Source of the DNA: JAYPAN01 sp049597955
Lineage (GTDB): Bacteria; Pseudomonadota; Alphaproteobacteria; RS24
DNA length: 64,000 nt
NCBI GenBank assembly: GCA_049597955.1
Contig: JBMYND010000001.1
Span: 186,001 to 250,000 of the forward strand
Direction: 5' to 3'
Below the pieces are notes generated by a model. The model searched no databases, was not told the origin of the DNA, and was given only the letters and a program-made list of their open reading frames with translations. Positions 25,899 through 35,039 of the stretch are shown here, piece by piece. How positions within the stretch are numbered: the stretch's first letter is position 1; every line of letters begins with the position of its first letter. The position numbers and the translations under genes are program-made.

Positions 25899-28100
25899 TT
25901 AGGCTTGCAATTCGGCAATTGTGCGATTGGCCGAAACAATTCGGTCGGACATGGTCATGGCGATAAGCTGCAAAAGCGAGTCCACTTCCGGCACGGAATC
26001 TTTCAGCATTTGTTCGAACCTGTCGCGTTTCAGCACATGAATGACAGTAAAGCCGCGCGCGACAAGTTGCGCGCTGCGAACCTCATTGCGGACAAACCCC
26101 ATTTCGCCAAGCATGGTGTGGCGCATATAGGAATAGATGCGGAAAGGCTGGCCGGGATTGTCATGGCTGACGACATCTATGCGACCAATATCGAGGAAGA
26201 ATAATTCATCCGAGGGTTCATTCTGTTCGCAAATAATCTCATTGTGCTGATATTCGCGCTCTTCCAGACAATCAAAAAGCCGCTTGGCGCGCTCGGCATC
26301 GCCAAACCGGTCGGTCAGCCAGTCGGTCAATGTGCTGCGCCCGGCGTCAAATTCGCGTTCGCGCAACAGATTTTCTTCAATCGCTTCCATTGCGTCATAA
26401 ATCGCCGCATAATTTTGGTCGGCAATCAGCGTGGCCGAGCGTTTCAACAGTCGCGCAATATTGCGCTGTTCATTGGCCGGCAATTCAATCGTCACAATAT
26501 TGCAATTATGGCGGTCCGCTGCCAAAAAGATTTTCTGTAAACCTTGCTCGGCTGACGCATCAATACCGGAAATATGGCGGAATGACAGAATGATATGGCG
26601 AATGGGCGTTTCGGCATTTTCCAACTCATCCTTGATTTTAGCGTAGAAATTATAGGTGGTGCCGAAGAATAAAAAGCCCTGCAATTCATAAATGCGGATG
26701 GATTGGCTTAAATCGGCCAGATAGGCTTCCTCATCGCGCGAGCGCACAATGCGCGACTTATAGGCTTCGCCGGAGAGTTCCTGACGCACAACATTGACAA
26801 TGCTGGCGCGCGCGGCAAACAGAATACAACCGGCGACAACGCCGAGGCTCAGCCCGACAATATAGCCATAATAAACGGTCGAAAAACAAATCAGCAAAAT
26901 CAGCGCATATTCAATCCGGTCAAGGATGCGGTAGCTTTCAACCAGCCAGCGCCAAGCCAGTTGAAAGCCCAAAAACATGACCAGCGCCGCCAGTGACAAT
27001 TTTGGCAATAAGGGAATGATGACGCTGCCAAATACCAGCAGGGCAATGCAGAAAATGACAACCATGACGGCGGCAACCGGAAACCGGCTCTTTTTATGCA
27101 CGTTTAACAATGAGCGGCTGAGCGATGTATAGCCCATAAAACCACCCAAAAAGGCAGATAAACCAATCGTATAGCCATGAATTCGCAGTTCATGGTTAAG
27201 GTTGCTGTCAATCCCGCGATCAAGCTCAATACCGGCACTAATCAGCAATAAAGACAGAATGGAGACAATCGCAGTGACAAGAATTTCCGGCAGGAAAGAT
27301 GCGATAAAGCTGAATGGATTGTCGAGAAATGTCATTTCCAGAAGCGGGAAGAATAAAGTCGTCTCGCCACGCAGGCTGAACAAAATATCAAGCGCCTGCG
27401 CCTCTTGGCTGTTTATGCCCGCCGCATAAAGCGCGATATAAACAAGCACAATGGAAGCGATAATGGCAGCCGGCAGCGCCATCTGATTGGTCGCGCGCGT
27501 ATTGATGTAAAGGAAAGTCGCGGCAAATACCAAAAAGGCAGCCAGTTTGACCAGGGTTAATTGGTCAGTTGTCGCGCTGGAGATAAAGGCAAGCGGTGAC
27601 ATGCCCAACGCCAATTGCCAGGCGCCGAGCATCATTAAAATACCGGCTGCACCCAAAAACCCGCCGGCAACGGAAACCGGCACAAAGCGGATAATATTGC
27701 CAAACTCAAACCGGCCCAGCAAATACATGGCCAGACCGGTGACCAGCGTGATAACAAATATGCCGGTCAACACCATCACCACCATTGTTTCCGGCGGCAC
27801 ATTTTGTTGCGCCAGCGAAGCCGAAAACAGGCTGGTGAAACCGGCCAGCACCGCCACAGTATTGCTGTCCGGCCCGGCAATGGCGAAACGGAATTGTGAC
27901 AAAAGGGCGACCATCAGCGCGGCGACAATCGTGGTGACCGTGGCAGCGGCAATCGCATAGCCGACAAAAGGTGTTAACACCGGCGCAGAAAACAACAGCG
28001 CGCCATAAGACAAGGCATAGCTGACAGCAAGCAGCGATATTGCGAAGCCGGTTCCCAAATCGGAACGCGCCGCTTTAGAAATCACACTCTTACCCGCCAC
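25899..28100 (-). CDS. SulP anion transporter with STAS and cyclic-nucleotide-binding domains
   Basis: A 733-residue three-part protein. The N-terminal SulP/SLC26 membrane domain has about 10-12 segments (GPDSNTVAVLAGF, PVSVAGGFLGAAG, FLGGFMGYTSLSRSLLN). A STAS domain follows (roughly 450-545, RHIILSFRHISGIDASAEQGL). The C-terminal cNMP-type domain (roughly 600-715) includes IICEQNEPSDELFFLDIGRIDV and MLGEMGFVRNEVRSAQLVARG. It probably moves sulfate, bicarbonate or dicarboxylates under ligand control. GTG 28100 is chosen because GGGGAG lies 6 bases upstream; the TTG at 28106 would touch that site. Convergent with the GPH gene. Confidence 0.9.
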   Translation of the reverse strand: MAGKSVISKAARSDLGTGFAISLLAVSYALSYGALLFSAPVLTPFVGYAIAAATVTTIVAALMVALLSQFRFAIAGPDSNTVAVLAGFTSLFSASLAQQNVPPETMVVMVLTGIFVITLVTGLAMYLLGRFEFGNIIRFVPVSVAGGFLGAAGILMMLGAWQLALGMSPLAFISSATTDQLTLVKLAAFLVFAATFLYINTRATNQMALPAAIIASIVLVYIALYAAGINSQEAQALDILFSLRGETTLFFPLLEMTFLDNPFSFIASFLPEILVTAIVSILSLLLISAGIELDRGIDSNLNHELRIHGYTIGLSAFLGGFMGYTSLSRSLLNVHKKSRFPVAAVMVVIFCIALLVFGSVIIPLLPKLSLAALVMFLGFQLAWRWLVESYRILDRIEYALILLICFSTVYYGYIVGLSLGVVAGCILFAARASIVNVVRQELSGEAYKSRIVRSRDEEAYLADLSQSIRIYELQGFLFFGTTYNFYAKIKDELENAETPIRHIILSFRHISGIDASAEQGLQKIFLAADRHNCNIVTIELPANEQRNIARLLKRSATLIADQNYAAIYDAMEAIEENLLREREFDAGRSTLTDWLTDRFGDAERAKRLFDCLEEREYQHNEIICEQNEPSDELFFLDIGRIDVVSHDNPGQPFRIYSYMRHTMLGEMGFVRNEVRSAQLVARGFTVIHVLKRDRFEQMLKDSVPEVDSLLQLIAMTMSDRIVSANRTIAELQA

Positions 28101-28208
28101 AAACAACTCCCCATAACATTACCCAAACTAAATTAGAGACTTTCGGCATGATTCTCAGCATTTTTCGGTGCCGGAAACAGCCATCTCCAAAGCTTGGTCA
28201 AAATTAAA

Positions 28209-28883
28209 TTATGCAGCTGTTGTAAGTTCGTGACGCATATTATCGGCAATCGCACCACGGATAAGGCGTTTATTGCGTGTATAGGATTTGGCATCCAGCT
28301 TTTGCATGGTCTTGGCTTTTTCCATTGCCGCATCCATCAGCGCCTCAGGCGCGACCAGCGCATCAAGATAACCGGCGGCAATGGCATCTTCGCCGGAATA
28401 TAATTCGGCGCCAACAAAAGCGCGGTCAAGATAGGTTTTGGCCAATCTGAATTGGGCCAAAGCCAAGCCAAAATGCGGCAGGGTCATGCCAATCGCGGTT
28501 TCGTTGAGGCCATATTGGCCATCGCCCTCAACGCCAATGCGATAATCGCCGGTCAGCATCAGCAAAGCGCCCGCCGCAATGGCATGGCCGGTCGAGGCAA
28601 TAATGACGGGTTTTGGAAAATCAAACAGGCGGGTCAGCAATAAGCCGCCGCCTGAGACCATATCGTCAACTTTATCGGGCTGTTCGCGCATGACTTTCAA
28701 ATCAAAGCCGGCGCTGGTCACGCCCGCACGCCCGGTAATCACCAAAACATCGCCCTTGGCTTCGGCTTCATCAAGGGCGGCAGAAAAATCGGCCTGCATG
28801 TCAAATCCCAGTGCATTTGCCTTGCCGTCATCAAGCGACAGAAGGGCAATACCGTCATTGACGGACAGTTTCGCTTTGCTCAT
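28209..28883 (-). CDS. Crotonase/enoyl-CoA hydratase family protein
   Basis: A 224-residue crotonase-fold protein. Oxyanion-hole strands: TSAGFDLKVM and STGHAIAAGALLMLTGDYRIG. LSLDDGKANALGFDMQ near the N-terminus and LNETAIGMTLPHFGLALAQFRL identify a short enoyl-CoA hydratase/isomerase subgroup. GLNETAIGM contains a Glu at the usual hydratase position. The other catalytic Glu is not obvious, so the activity is uncertain. ATG 28883 follows GGGGAGA. The gene begins 29 bases inside the end of the ferric-reductase-like gene, so the two are likely coupled. Confidence 0.88.
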   Translation of the reverse strand: MSKAKLSVNDGIALLSLDDGKANALGFDMQADFSAALDEAEAKGDVLVITGRAGVTSAGFDLKVMREQPDKVDDMVSGGGLLLTRLFDFPKPVIIASTGHAIAAGALLMLTGDYRIGVEGDGQYGLNETAIGMTLPHFGLALAQFRLAKTYLDRAFVGAELYSGEDAIAAGYLDALVAPEALMDAAMEKAKTMQKLDAKSYTRNKRLIRGAIADNMRHELTTAA

Positions 28884-29514
28884 TTGTGGTCTCCCCATTT
28901 CGTTTACGCTCGAACATCCACATACCAAGACGTAGCAGAATTAAAGACCAAATCAAAACACTGAAAATTGGTGGTTTGGCGTTTTGCGGCAGCGGCGCAA
29001 ACATGCCGCTTGTATAAATAAGGGCGAAAATGGCGGCCAGATAATGAATGCTGAAACGGTGCAACAAACCCCAGCGGCGTAAGCCCATCACCCTTATCAC
29101 AGGGTCAAAGGAGGTTGCTATCATGGCCAGCAGCAAAATATAGCCAAAGCCGCCGACAACCAGCACTGCCAATGGCTGTTGTTCACCCGAAGCGGCAATA
29201 AAACCGGAAATGGCCAGCAAATGCACCATATGGGCAAAGCCGAAACACAGGCCGGCATTTCTGCGATTGCGCCGCAGCCATTTTGTGACGATATTTTTGT
29301 GCAGGCCGTAAAGCGGCGCGGCGGCATAGCTCAGCAGAAAAAAGATAAAGGCGAGGCGTGCGGTATAGCGTGTCCAGAGCAGCCAGCTATCTTGCTCCAG
29401 CGGTGCGGAGAATATGCTATAGGCCAGATAGACACTGGCCAAGACGGTCAGGCTGAACCAGTATATCAGGGCGTTCGGGGCCAGCGCATAACCATTGGCG
29501 CGATTGATTTCCAT
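28855..29514 (-). CDS. Ferric-reductase-like transmembrane protein (MsrQ/YedZ-like)
   Basis: A 219-residue integral membrane protein with about six hydrophobic segments. Two His pairs fit b-type haem ligation in the ferric-reductase-like domain: His95/His98 (FAHMVHLLAI) and His152/His157 (LLHRFSIHYLA). RRNAGLCFGFAHMVH and RVMGLRRWGLLHR are typical of the MsrQ/YedZ group, where the protein passes electrons from quinones to a periplasmic reductase. No MsrP partner gene is present, so its electron acceptor is unknown. AAGGGAAG precedes ATG 29514. It overlaps the crotonase gene by 29 bases. Confidence 0.82.
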   Translation of the reverse strand: MEINRANGYALAPNALIYWFSLTVLASVYLAYSIFSAPLEQDSWLLWTRYTARLAFIFFLLSYAAAPLYGLHKNIVTKWLRRNRRNAGLCFGFAHMVHLLAISGFIAASGEQQPLAVLVVGGFGYILLLAMIATSFDPVIRVMGLRRWGLLHRFSIHYLAAIFALIYTSGMFAPLPQNAKPPIFSVLIWSLILLRLGMWMFERKRNGETTNEQSETVRQ

Positions 29515-29632
29515 GTTTTGCTTCCCTTGTTATTACCTCTTGGGATGCGTGTGTCGCGTTAAACTGTGACACAATGCATCTTGACGCATATGACACTTGC
29601 CTTAAACCTAACTGAATAGAGGAGAAAAGGCC

Positions 29633-31414
29633 ATGACTTTTAAGGCTCCGGTGGAGGAAATTCGTTTTGCCCTGATGCAGGAGGCCGGGTTTGACCGGCT
29701 CGTGGCGAGCGGCAAATATCCTGATTTGTCCGATGACTTGCTCAATGCGATTTTGGATGAAGCCGCGAAATTGGCTGATAATGTCATTGCGCCGGCAAGC
29801 TGGGATGGCGACCGGCAAGGCTGCCAATTGGACGAAAATGGCGTCACCGTGCCGGAAAGTTTCAAACAGGCCTATCAACAATATGTGCAAGGCGGTTGGC
29901 AGACATTGGCCTCGCCGGTGGAATATGGCGGCCAAGGCTTGCCTCTTGCCTTGTCCAATGCGGTAACCGAAATGCTCAATTCCAATATCGGCTTTACCCT
30001 GTGCCCGATGTTGTCCAATGGCGGGATTGAGGCACTGACCGCCCATGCCGATGACGCGCAAAAGGAAAAATATCTCGCCAAGCTGATTTCCGGTGAGTGG
30101 ACGGCGACGATGAATCTGACCGAGCCGCAAGCCGGTTCCGATGTCGGCAATATCCGCACCAAGGCCGAGCCGCAGCAAGATGGCAGTTATAAAATCACCG
30201 GCACGAAAATTTATATCACTTATGGCGATCATGACATGGCCGACAATATTATTCATTTGGTATTGGCCCGCACGCCGGGCGCGCCGGAAGGCACGAAAGG
30301 CATTTCGCTTTTTGTTGTGCCGAAATTTTTGGTCAATGATGATGGCAGCCTTGGCGCGCGCAATGATGTCAATTGCATCGGGCTGGAAGACAAATTGGGG
30401 ATTCATGCCAGTCCGACTTGCGTCATGGCCTTTGGCGAAAATGGCGGCGCGACCGGTTGGTTGGTCGGGGCCGAAAATAAGGGCATGGCGTGTATGTTCA
30501 CCATGATGAATAATGCTCGCCTGCATGTCGGCTTGCAGGGCGTTGGTGTGGCTGAACGGGCAACCCAACATGCGCTGGCCTATGCGCAAGAGCGCAAACA
30601 GGGCAGGGCGCCCAATGCCGAAAAAACCGATAATGAGGCGGTGGCGATAATTCATCATCCTGATATTCGCCGCACGCTGATGACCATGCGGGCGCTGACC
30701 GATGCGGCGCGGGCCATTTGTTATGAAAATGGCGTGATGGCCGATTTGGCCGAAGCAACAGACAGTGCCGAGGCGCGCGCGCTGAATGATTTGCTGACCC
30801 CAATTTCCAAAGCCTTTTCCACCGATATTGCCAATGAGGTGGCAGCAATGGGTGTGCAAGTGCATGGCGGTATGGGCTTTATAGAAGAAACCGGCGCGGC
30901 ACAGCATGTGCGCGATGCGCGTATCCTGACCATTTATGAAGGCACAAACGGTATTCAAGCGATTGATTTGGTCGGCCGTAAATTGCCGCTCGGCAATGGC
31001 GAAGTGGTCAAGGGATATATTGGCACTATGCGTGAAACCGCCGAATTATGTCGCCAGTCCAATCACCCGGCATTGGTAACGATTTCCGCACAATTGGCCA
31101 ATGCGCTTGATGCGCTGGAAGAGGCGACCGATTGGATGATGGCGCAAGCCAAGTCCGGCAGTTTGGATGTGTTGGCCGGGGCGACCGCCTATTTGCGCTT
31201 ATTCGGCCTTGCCAGTGGCGGGCATTATTTGGCGCGCGGGGCTTTGTCAGTCGTTCAAGATGATGCGGGCAATGCTGCTTTTGCAGCGCGCAAGCTGGCC
31301 TCGGCGCGGTTTTTCGGCGCGCATTTGTTGACCGGCTGTGGCGGTCTGAAAGACAGTATTATGGCCGGCAATGAGATGCTGGACGATATTGGCCTCGATG
31401 CGCTGGCCAGCTAA
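29633..31414 (+). CDS. Acyl-CoA dehydrogenase, DmdC-like
   Basis: FAD-dependent acyl-CoA dehydrogenase of 593 residues, longer than the 380-residue classical enzymes and matching the DmdC type that oxidises 3-methylmercaptopropionyl-CoA. Seen: MNLTEPQAGSDVGNIRTKA (FAD/substrate), ITGTKIYITYGDHD, EDKLGIHASPTCVM, the MMNNARLHVGLQGVG helix, VHGGMGFIEETGAAQHVRD and the catalytic Glu in IYEGTNGIQ, followed by an extra C-terminal helical domain. AGAGGAGAAAA precedes ATG 29633. Other long-chain substrates are equally possible because the family is broad. Confidence 0.92.
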   Translation: MTFKAPVEEIRFALMQEAGFDRLVASGKYPDLSDDLLNAILDEAAKLADNVIAPASWDGDRQGCQLDENGVTVPESFKQAYQQYVQGGWQTLASPVEYGGQGLPLALSNAVTEMLNSNIGFTLCPMLSNGGIEALTAHADDAQKEKYLAKLISGEWTATMNLTEPQAGSDVGNIRTKAEPQQDGSYKITGTKIYITYGDHDMADNIIHLVLARTPGAPEGTKGISLFVVPKFLVNDDGSLGARNDVNCIGLEDKLGIHASPTCVMAFGENGGATGWLVGAENKGMACMFTMMNNARLHVGLQGVGVAERATQHALAYAQERKQGRAPNAEKTDNEAVAIIHHPDIRRTLMTMRALTDAARAICYENGVMADLAEATDSAEARALNDLLTPISKAFSTDIANEVAAMGVQVHGGMGFIEETGAAQHVRDARILTIYEGTNGIQAIDLVGRKLPLGNGEVVKGYIGTMRETAELCRQSNHPALVTISAQLANALDALEEATDWMMAQAKSGSLDVLAGATAYLRLFGLASGGHYLARGALSVVQDDAGNAAFAARKLASARFFGAHLLTGCGGLKDSIMAGNEMLDDIGLDALAS

Positions 31415-31542
31415 CGGGTGAGCCATGCGGGTGTGCGCCGCGTAACAAATCGCAAAACAGTGTGATTTTTCTTGGCCTGTGAAACCCTCTATCACATGGA
31501 TGAAGCCATGGTCATTTCTATCAAGCAGAGGTTTTCGCGCGC

Positions 31543-32871
31543 ATGACAGGTTTTGCCGCAATCATTCTGGCCGCCGGCAAAGGCACAAGAATGAAATCTT
31601 CTTTGCCGAAAGTGCTGCATCCAATTGTCCACCGCCCCATGCTCGGTCATGTGATGGCGGCTTTGGAGGAGGCGGCCGCGACGCATTTATATTTGGTGAC
31701 GGCACCGCATCAGGAGGCGGTGCGCCATTTTGCAGATAATGAGGGATTGAGCCTCACCCATTGCTTGCAGGAAACCCAGCTTGGCACGGGCGATGCCGTG
31801 AAAGCCGCTTTACCGCATTGCGGCGCGCATCAGCGTCTGGTGATTATGTTTGGTGATACGCCGCTTATGCGCAGTGAAGTGCTGCGCGAGCTGGCCAATG
31901 CGTCGGGCGATGTGGTGGTTCTTGGTTTTGAACCCGATAATGCCGCCGCCTATGGCCGTGTGCTTCTTGGCGATGACGGGCCGCAAGCGATTGTCGAGTT
32001 CAAGGATGCTGACCAAGCCACGCGGCAAATTACTTTGTGCAATGGCGGTGCGATGGCGATTTCGTTGGACGCGCTGCAAACCTGCCTGCCTTTATTGGAA
32101 AATGACAATGCGCAGGGCGAGTTTTATTTGCCGGATTTGGTGCGGCTGGCGCGTGAAAACGGCTTTAGCCGGTCATTGGTCATGGCGACAGCAGAAGATA
32201 CAATGGGCGTGGACAGCCGCGCCGGTCAGGCAATCGCTGAGGGGCGGATGCAAAGCCGATTGCGGGCGCAGCATTTGGCCAATGGTGTGACCATGCAAGA
32301 CCCGGACAGTGTGTTTTTGAGCCATGACACGATTATCGGGGAAAATGTGACACTGGAACCCAATGTGCAGATTAACCCGGGCGTGACGATTGGCGCGGGC
32401 AGTCTTATCCGTGCTTTCAGCCATTTGGAAGGCGCGCAAATTGGCGAAGATTGCCAGATTGGCCCTTATGCCCGCTTGCGCCCCGGCACGATTATTGGCG
32501 CGTCGGCGCGTATTGGCAATTTTGTCGAAACCAAAAAAGCGGTGCTGGGAGAAGGCGCGAAAGTCAATCATCTTTCCTATATTGGCGATGCTGAGCTTGG
32601 CGCGGCGGTCAATGTCGGTGCTGGCACCATCACCTGCAATTATGACGGGTTCAACAAACATCTGACCAAAATCGGCGATGGCGCTTTTATCGGTTCCAAT
32701 TCCTCGCTGATAGCGCCGGTTGAGATTGGCGCAGGCGCTTATTTGGGATCCGGTTCGGCCATATCAAAAGCCGTGCCGGAAAACAGCCTTGTCGTGACCC
32801 GCGCGCCGGTGCGCGAAATAGCGGGTTGGGCAGAAAAATTTCGTGACAAAAACCGTAAGTCAAAGGATTAG
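31543..32871 (+). CDS. glmU: Bifunctional GlmU (GlcN-1-P acetyltransferase / GlcNAc-1-P uridylyltransferase)
   Basis: Makes UDP-N-acetylglucosamine for peptidoglycan and lipopolysaccharide. It has 442 residues. The N-terminal pyrophosphorylase domain (1-225) has LAAGKGTRMKSSLPKVLHP, QLGTGDAV, FGDTPLM and the metal Asn in ALCNGG-like TLCNGGAMAI. The C-terminal beta-helix acetyltransferase has GENVTLEPNVQINPG, RLRPGT, the catalytic His in NHLSYIGD, and NVGAGTITCNYDG. Five bases before glmS; the pair forms a cell-wall precursor operon. Confidence 0.97.
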   Translation: MTGFAAIILAAGKGTRMKSSLPKVLHPIVHRPMLGHVMAALEEAAATHLYLVTAPHQEAVRHFADNEGLSLTHCLQETQLGTGDAVKAALPHCGAHQRLVIMFGDTPLMRSEVLRELANASGDVVVLGFEPDNAAAYGRVLLGDDGPQAIVEFKDADQATRQITLCNGGAMAISLDALQTCLPLLENDNAQGEFYLPDLVRLARENGFSRSLVMATAEDTMGVDSRAGQAIAEGRMQSRLRAQHLANGVTMQDPDSVFLSHDTIIGENVTLEPNVQINPGVTIGAGSLIRAFSHLEGAQIGEDCQIGPYARLRPGTIIGASARIGNFVETKKAVLGEGAKVNHLSYIGDAELGAAVNVGAGTITCNYDGFNKHLTKIGDGAFIGSNSSLIAPVEIGAGAYLGSGSAISKAVPENSLVVTRAPVREIAGWAEKFRDKNRKSKD

Positions 32872-32876
32872 TCATT

Positions 32877-34700
32877 ATGTGCGGCATTATCGGAGTCATT
32901 GGTCAGGGCGATGTTGCCGGACAGGTTTTGGACGGGTTAAAGCGGCTTGAATATCGCGGCTATGACAGCGCCGGAATTGCGACATTGCATGGCGGTGACA
33001 TTCAGCGCCGCCGCGCCGAAGGCAAACTTGCGGCTTTGCAGCAAGTATTGGAGGGTGAGCCTTTGCCCGGCTCGGTGGCTATCGGCCATACCCGTTGGGC
33101 GACACATGGCCCGGCGGTAACGCGCAATGCACACCCGCATAAAAATGAGCGTGTCGCGCTGGTTCACAATGGGATTATCGAAAATTATCGTGAATTAAAA
33201 CAACAGCTTGTTGAAGCAGGCGTCATATTTACCTCAGATACGGACACAGAAGTCGTGGCGCATCTTTTTGCCGGTCATTTGGCCGAAGGGCGCTCGGTTA
33301 AAGAGGCGGCGCAAGCGACATTCTCGGCACTTCAAGGGGCATTCGCCATTGGCCTGATTGTGCAGGGCCAAGAAGGCGAAATCATTGTTGCCCGCAAAGG
33401 CAGCCCGCTGGCTATCGGCCATGGCGACAATGCCATGTATCTCGGCTCCGACGCTTTCGCGCTGGCGCCCTTTACCAATCGCATCACCTATCTCGAAGAT
33501 GGTGATTGGGGCATTATCAGCCAAAACGGGCTGGAGCTGTTTTCCTTTGACGGCGCGGCGCGCCAACGGCCAATGGTCAGTGTCGATGCCAGCGCGGCAA
33601 TGGTCGATAAGGGCAATTACCGGCATTTTATGGCCAAGGAAATCCACGAACAGCCGGAAGTTTTGTCGCGCACATTCGGCCAATATATCGACCCGGAAAA
33701 CCAGTCAGTGAATTTCCCGTCGCATAATCTTGATTTTTCGTCGATAAACAGGGTGGTGCTGGTGGCTTGCGGCACGGCCTATTTTGCCGCGCAAGTGGGG
33801 CGCAATTGGATTGAGCGTTATGCGCGTATTCCGGCCAGTATTGATATTGCCTCCGAGTTTAGATATCGCGACGCGCCCATGTCGAAAGATTGCTTGGCGG
33901 TGTTTGTGTCGCAATCAGGCGAAACAGCCGACACGCTGGCCGCGCTCGCCCATTGCAAAGCCCATGGCTTGCCGACTATTGGCGTGGTCAATGTGCCGGA
34001 AAGCTCGATGACGCGCGAAGTGGATATTACCTTTCCTACCTATGCCGGGCCGGAAATCGGTGTGGCTTCCACCAAAGCCTTTACCGCCCAATTGGGCGCG
34101 CTGGCGGCTTTGGCGATTGGGCTGGGACGCGCCAAAGGCACGATTGACCGGCAGGAAGAAGCCCGCCTCACCGATTTGTTGATGGCGACACCGCGTCAGG
34201 CCAATGATGTGCTGGCTTGCGAAGAACAGATTGAAGCGATTGCCAAGGGCTTTACCGACTATACCAGCGCGCTGTTTATCGGACGGGCGACCATGTTCCC
34301 GCTGGCGCTGGAGGGCGCGCTGAAACTGAAAGAAATTTCCTATATTCACGCGGAAGGCTTTGCCGCCGGTGAATTGAAACATGGCTCGATTGCGCTGGTC
34401 GATGAAAATCTGCCGATTGTGGTGATTGCGCCGGATGATGAGCTGTTCGACAAAACCGTCTCCAATATGCAGGAAGTTTTGGCGCGCGATGGCAAAGTCA
34501 TTTTGCTGGCCAGCGAATATGGCGCGGCGCGCGCCGGTCAGGAATGTATGGCGACGATTGGCCTGCCGCAGCTTGACGCTTTTGTCTCGCCGATACTTTA
34601 CGCGCTGCCGCTGCAATTGCTGGCCTATCATGCCGCCGTTGCCAAAGGCACGGATGTTGACCAGCCACGCAATCTTGCCAAGTCAGTTACGGTGGAATAG
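32877..34700 (+). CDS. glmS: Glutamine-fructose-6-phosphate aminotransferase (isomerising)
   Basis: Makes glucosamine-6-phosphate from fructose-6-phosphate and glutamine, the entry step to amino-sugar synthesis. It has 607 residues. The N-terminal Ntn glutaminase starts with catalytic Cys after Met (MCGIIGVIG) and has HTRWATHG and HNGIIENY. Two SIS domains follow (CGTAYFAAQVGRNW, SQSGETADTLAAL, STKAFTAQ, KEISYIHAEGFAAGELKHG). The C-terminus DQPRNLAKSVTVE is canonical. Immediately downstream are two very small membrane-protein genes. Confidence 0.98.
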   Translation: MCGIIGVIGQGDVAGQVLDGLKRLEYRGYDSAGIATLHGGDIQRRRAEGKLAALQQVLEGEPLPGSVAIGHTRWATHGPAVTRNAHPHKNERVALVHNGIIENYRELKQQLVEAGVIFTSDTDTEVVAHLFAGHLAEGRSVKEAAQATFSALQGAFAIGLIVQGQEGEIIVARKGSPLAIGHGDNAMYLGSDAFALAPFTNRITYLEDGDWGIISQNGLELFSFDGAARQRPMVSVDASAAMVDKGNYRHFMAKEIHEQPEVLSRTFGQYIDPENQSVNFPSHNLDFSSINRVVLVACGTAYFAAQVGRNWIERYARIPASIDIASEFRYRDAPMSKDCLAVFVSQSGETADTLAALAHCKAHGLPTIGVVNVPESSMTREVDITFPTYAGPEIGVASTKAFTAQLGALAALAIGLGRAKGTIDRQEEARLTDLLMATPRQANDVLACEEQIEAIAKGFTDYTSALFIGRATMFPLALEGALKLKEISYIHAEGFAAGELKHGSIALVDENLPIVVIAPDDELFDKTVSNMQEVLARDGKVILLASEYGAARAGQECMATIGLPQLDAFVSPILYALPLQLLAYHAAVAKGTDVDQPRNLAKSVTVE

Positions 34701-34710
34701 GCTTTGCACC

Positions 34711-34803
34711 ATGCCCTTATATGTCAGGAAATTCATCTTATCTATTTTTGGCTGGGCAATCGTTTTCGGTCTTTATTTTGCGTTTGTGTTTGAAATTATT
34801 TGA
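34711..34803 (+). CDS. Very small predicted membrane peptide, 30 aa
   Basis: Begins 10 bases after the glmS stop. One hydrophobic helix (FILSIFGWAIVFGLYFAFVFEI) preceded by MPLYVRK follows the positive-inside pattern. No good ribosome binding site is visible, so expression would depend on coupling to glmS. No family recognised. It may be a chance ORF, but the compact single-helix pattern and the position in the operon make it worth listing. Confidence 0.35.
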   Translation: MPLYVRKFILSIFGWAIVFGLYFAFVFEII

Positions 34804-34884
34804 TAGGTCAAATGGGTTTTGGCGCATTGAAATAATAATGGCTCAAAATCGGTTAAAAAAGAAAAATGCAGTGAGAGGCGCATT

Positions 34885-35004
34885 ATGGAAGCATTGGGCA
34901 TTTTAGGATTTGTTTTCGGCCTTATCGCCTTTGTGCGCGTTGAAAAACTCGTCAAAACGCTGAAAGAAAAAGGTGTGCTCGAAGAAGATTATAAGGAAGA
35001 GTAA
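34885..35004 (+). CDS. Small single-helix membrane protein, 39 aa
   Basis: An N-terminal hydrophobic helix (MEALGILGFVFGLIAFVRV) is followed by a charged amphipathic tail (EKLVKTLKEKG, then EEDYKEE). GAGAGG sits 6 bases ahead of ATG 34885, and the stop is a clean TAA at 35002-35004. Codon use resembles the neighbours. It is shorter than common annotation cut-offs. Its role is unknown; small proteins of this form often modulate a larger membrane partner. Next on the strand is a 122-residue membrane protein. Confidence 0.7.
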   Translation: MEALGILGFVFGLIAFVRVEKLVKTLKEKGVLEEDYKEE

Positions 35005-35039
35005 TCTGCACTGCTTCACTCAAAAAAGAGGAGGACGGA

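Noticed and set aside
29417..30958. 513-codon minus-strand frame opposite the acyl-CoA dehydrogenase
   Set aside because: Shadow of a gene with strong catalytic motifs; its own composition is His/Ile/Arg-rich without family features.
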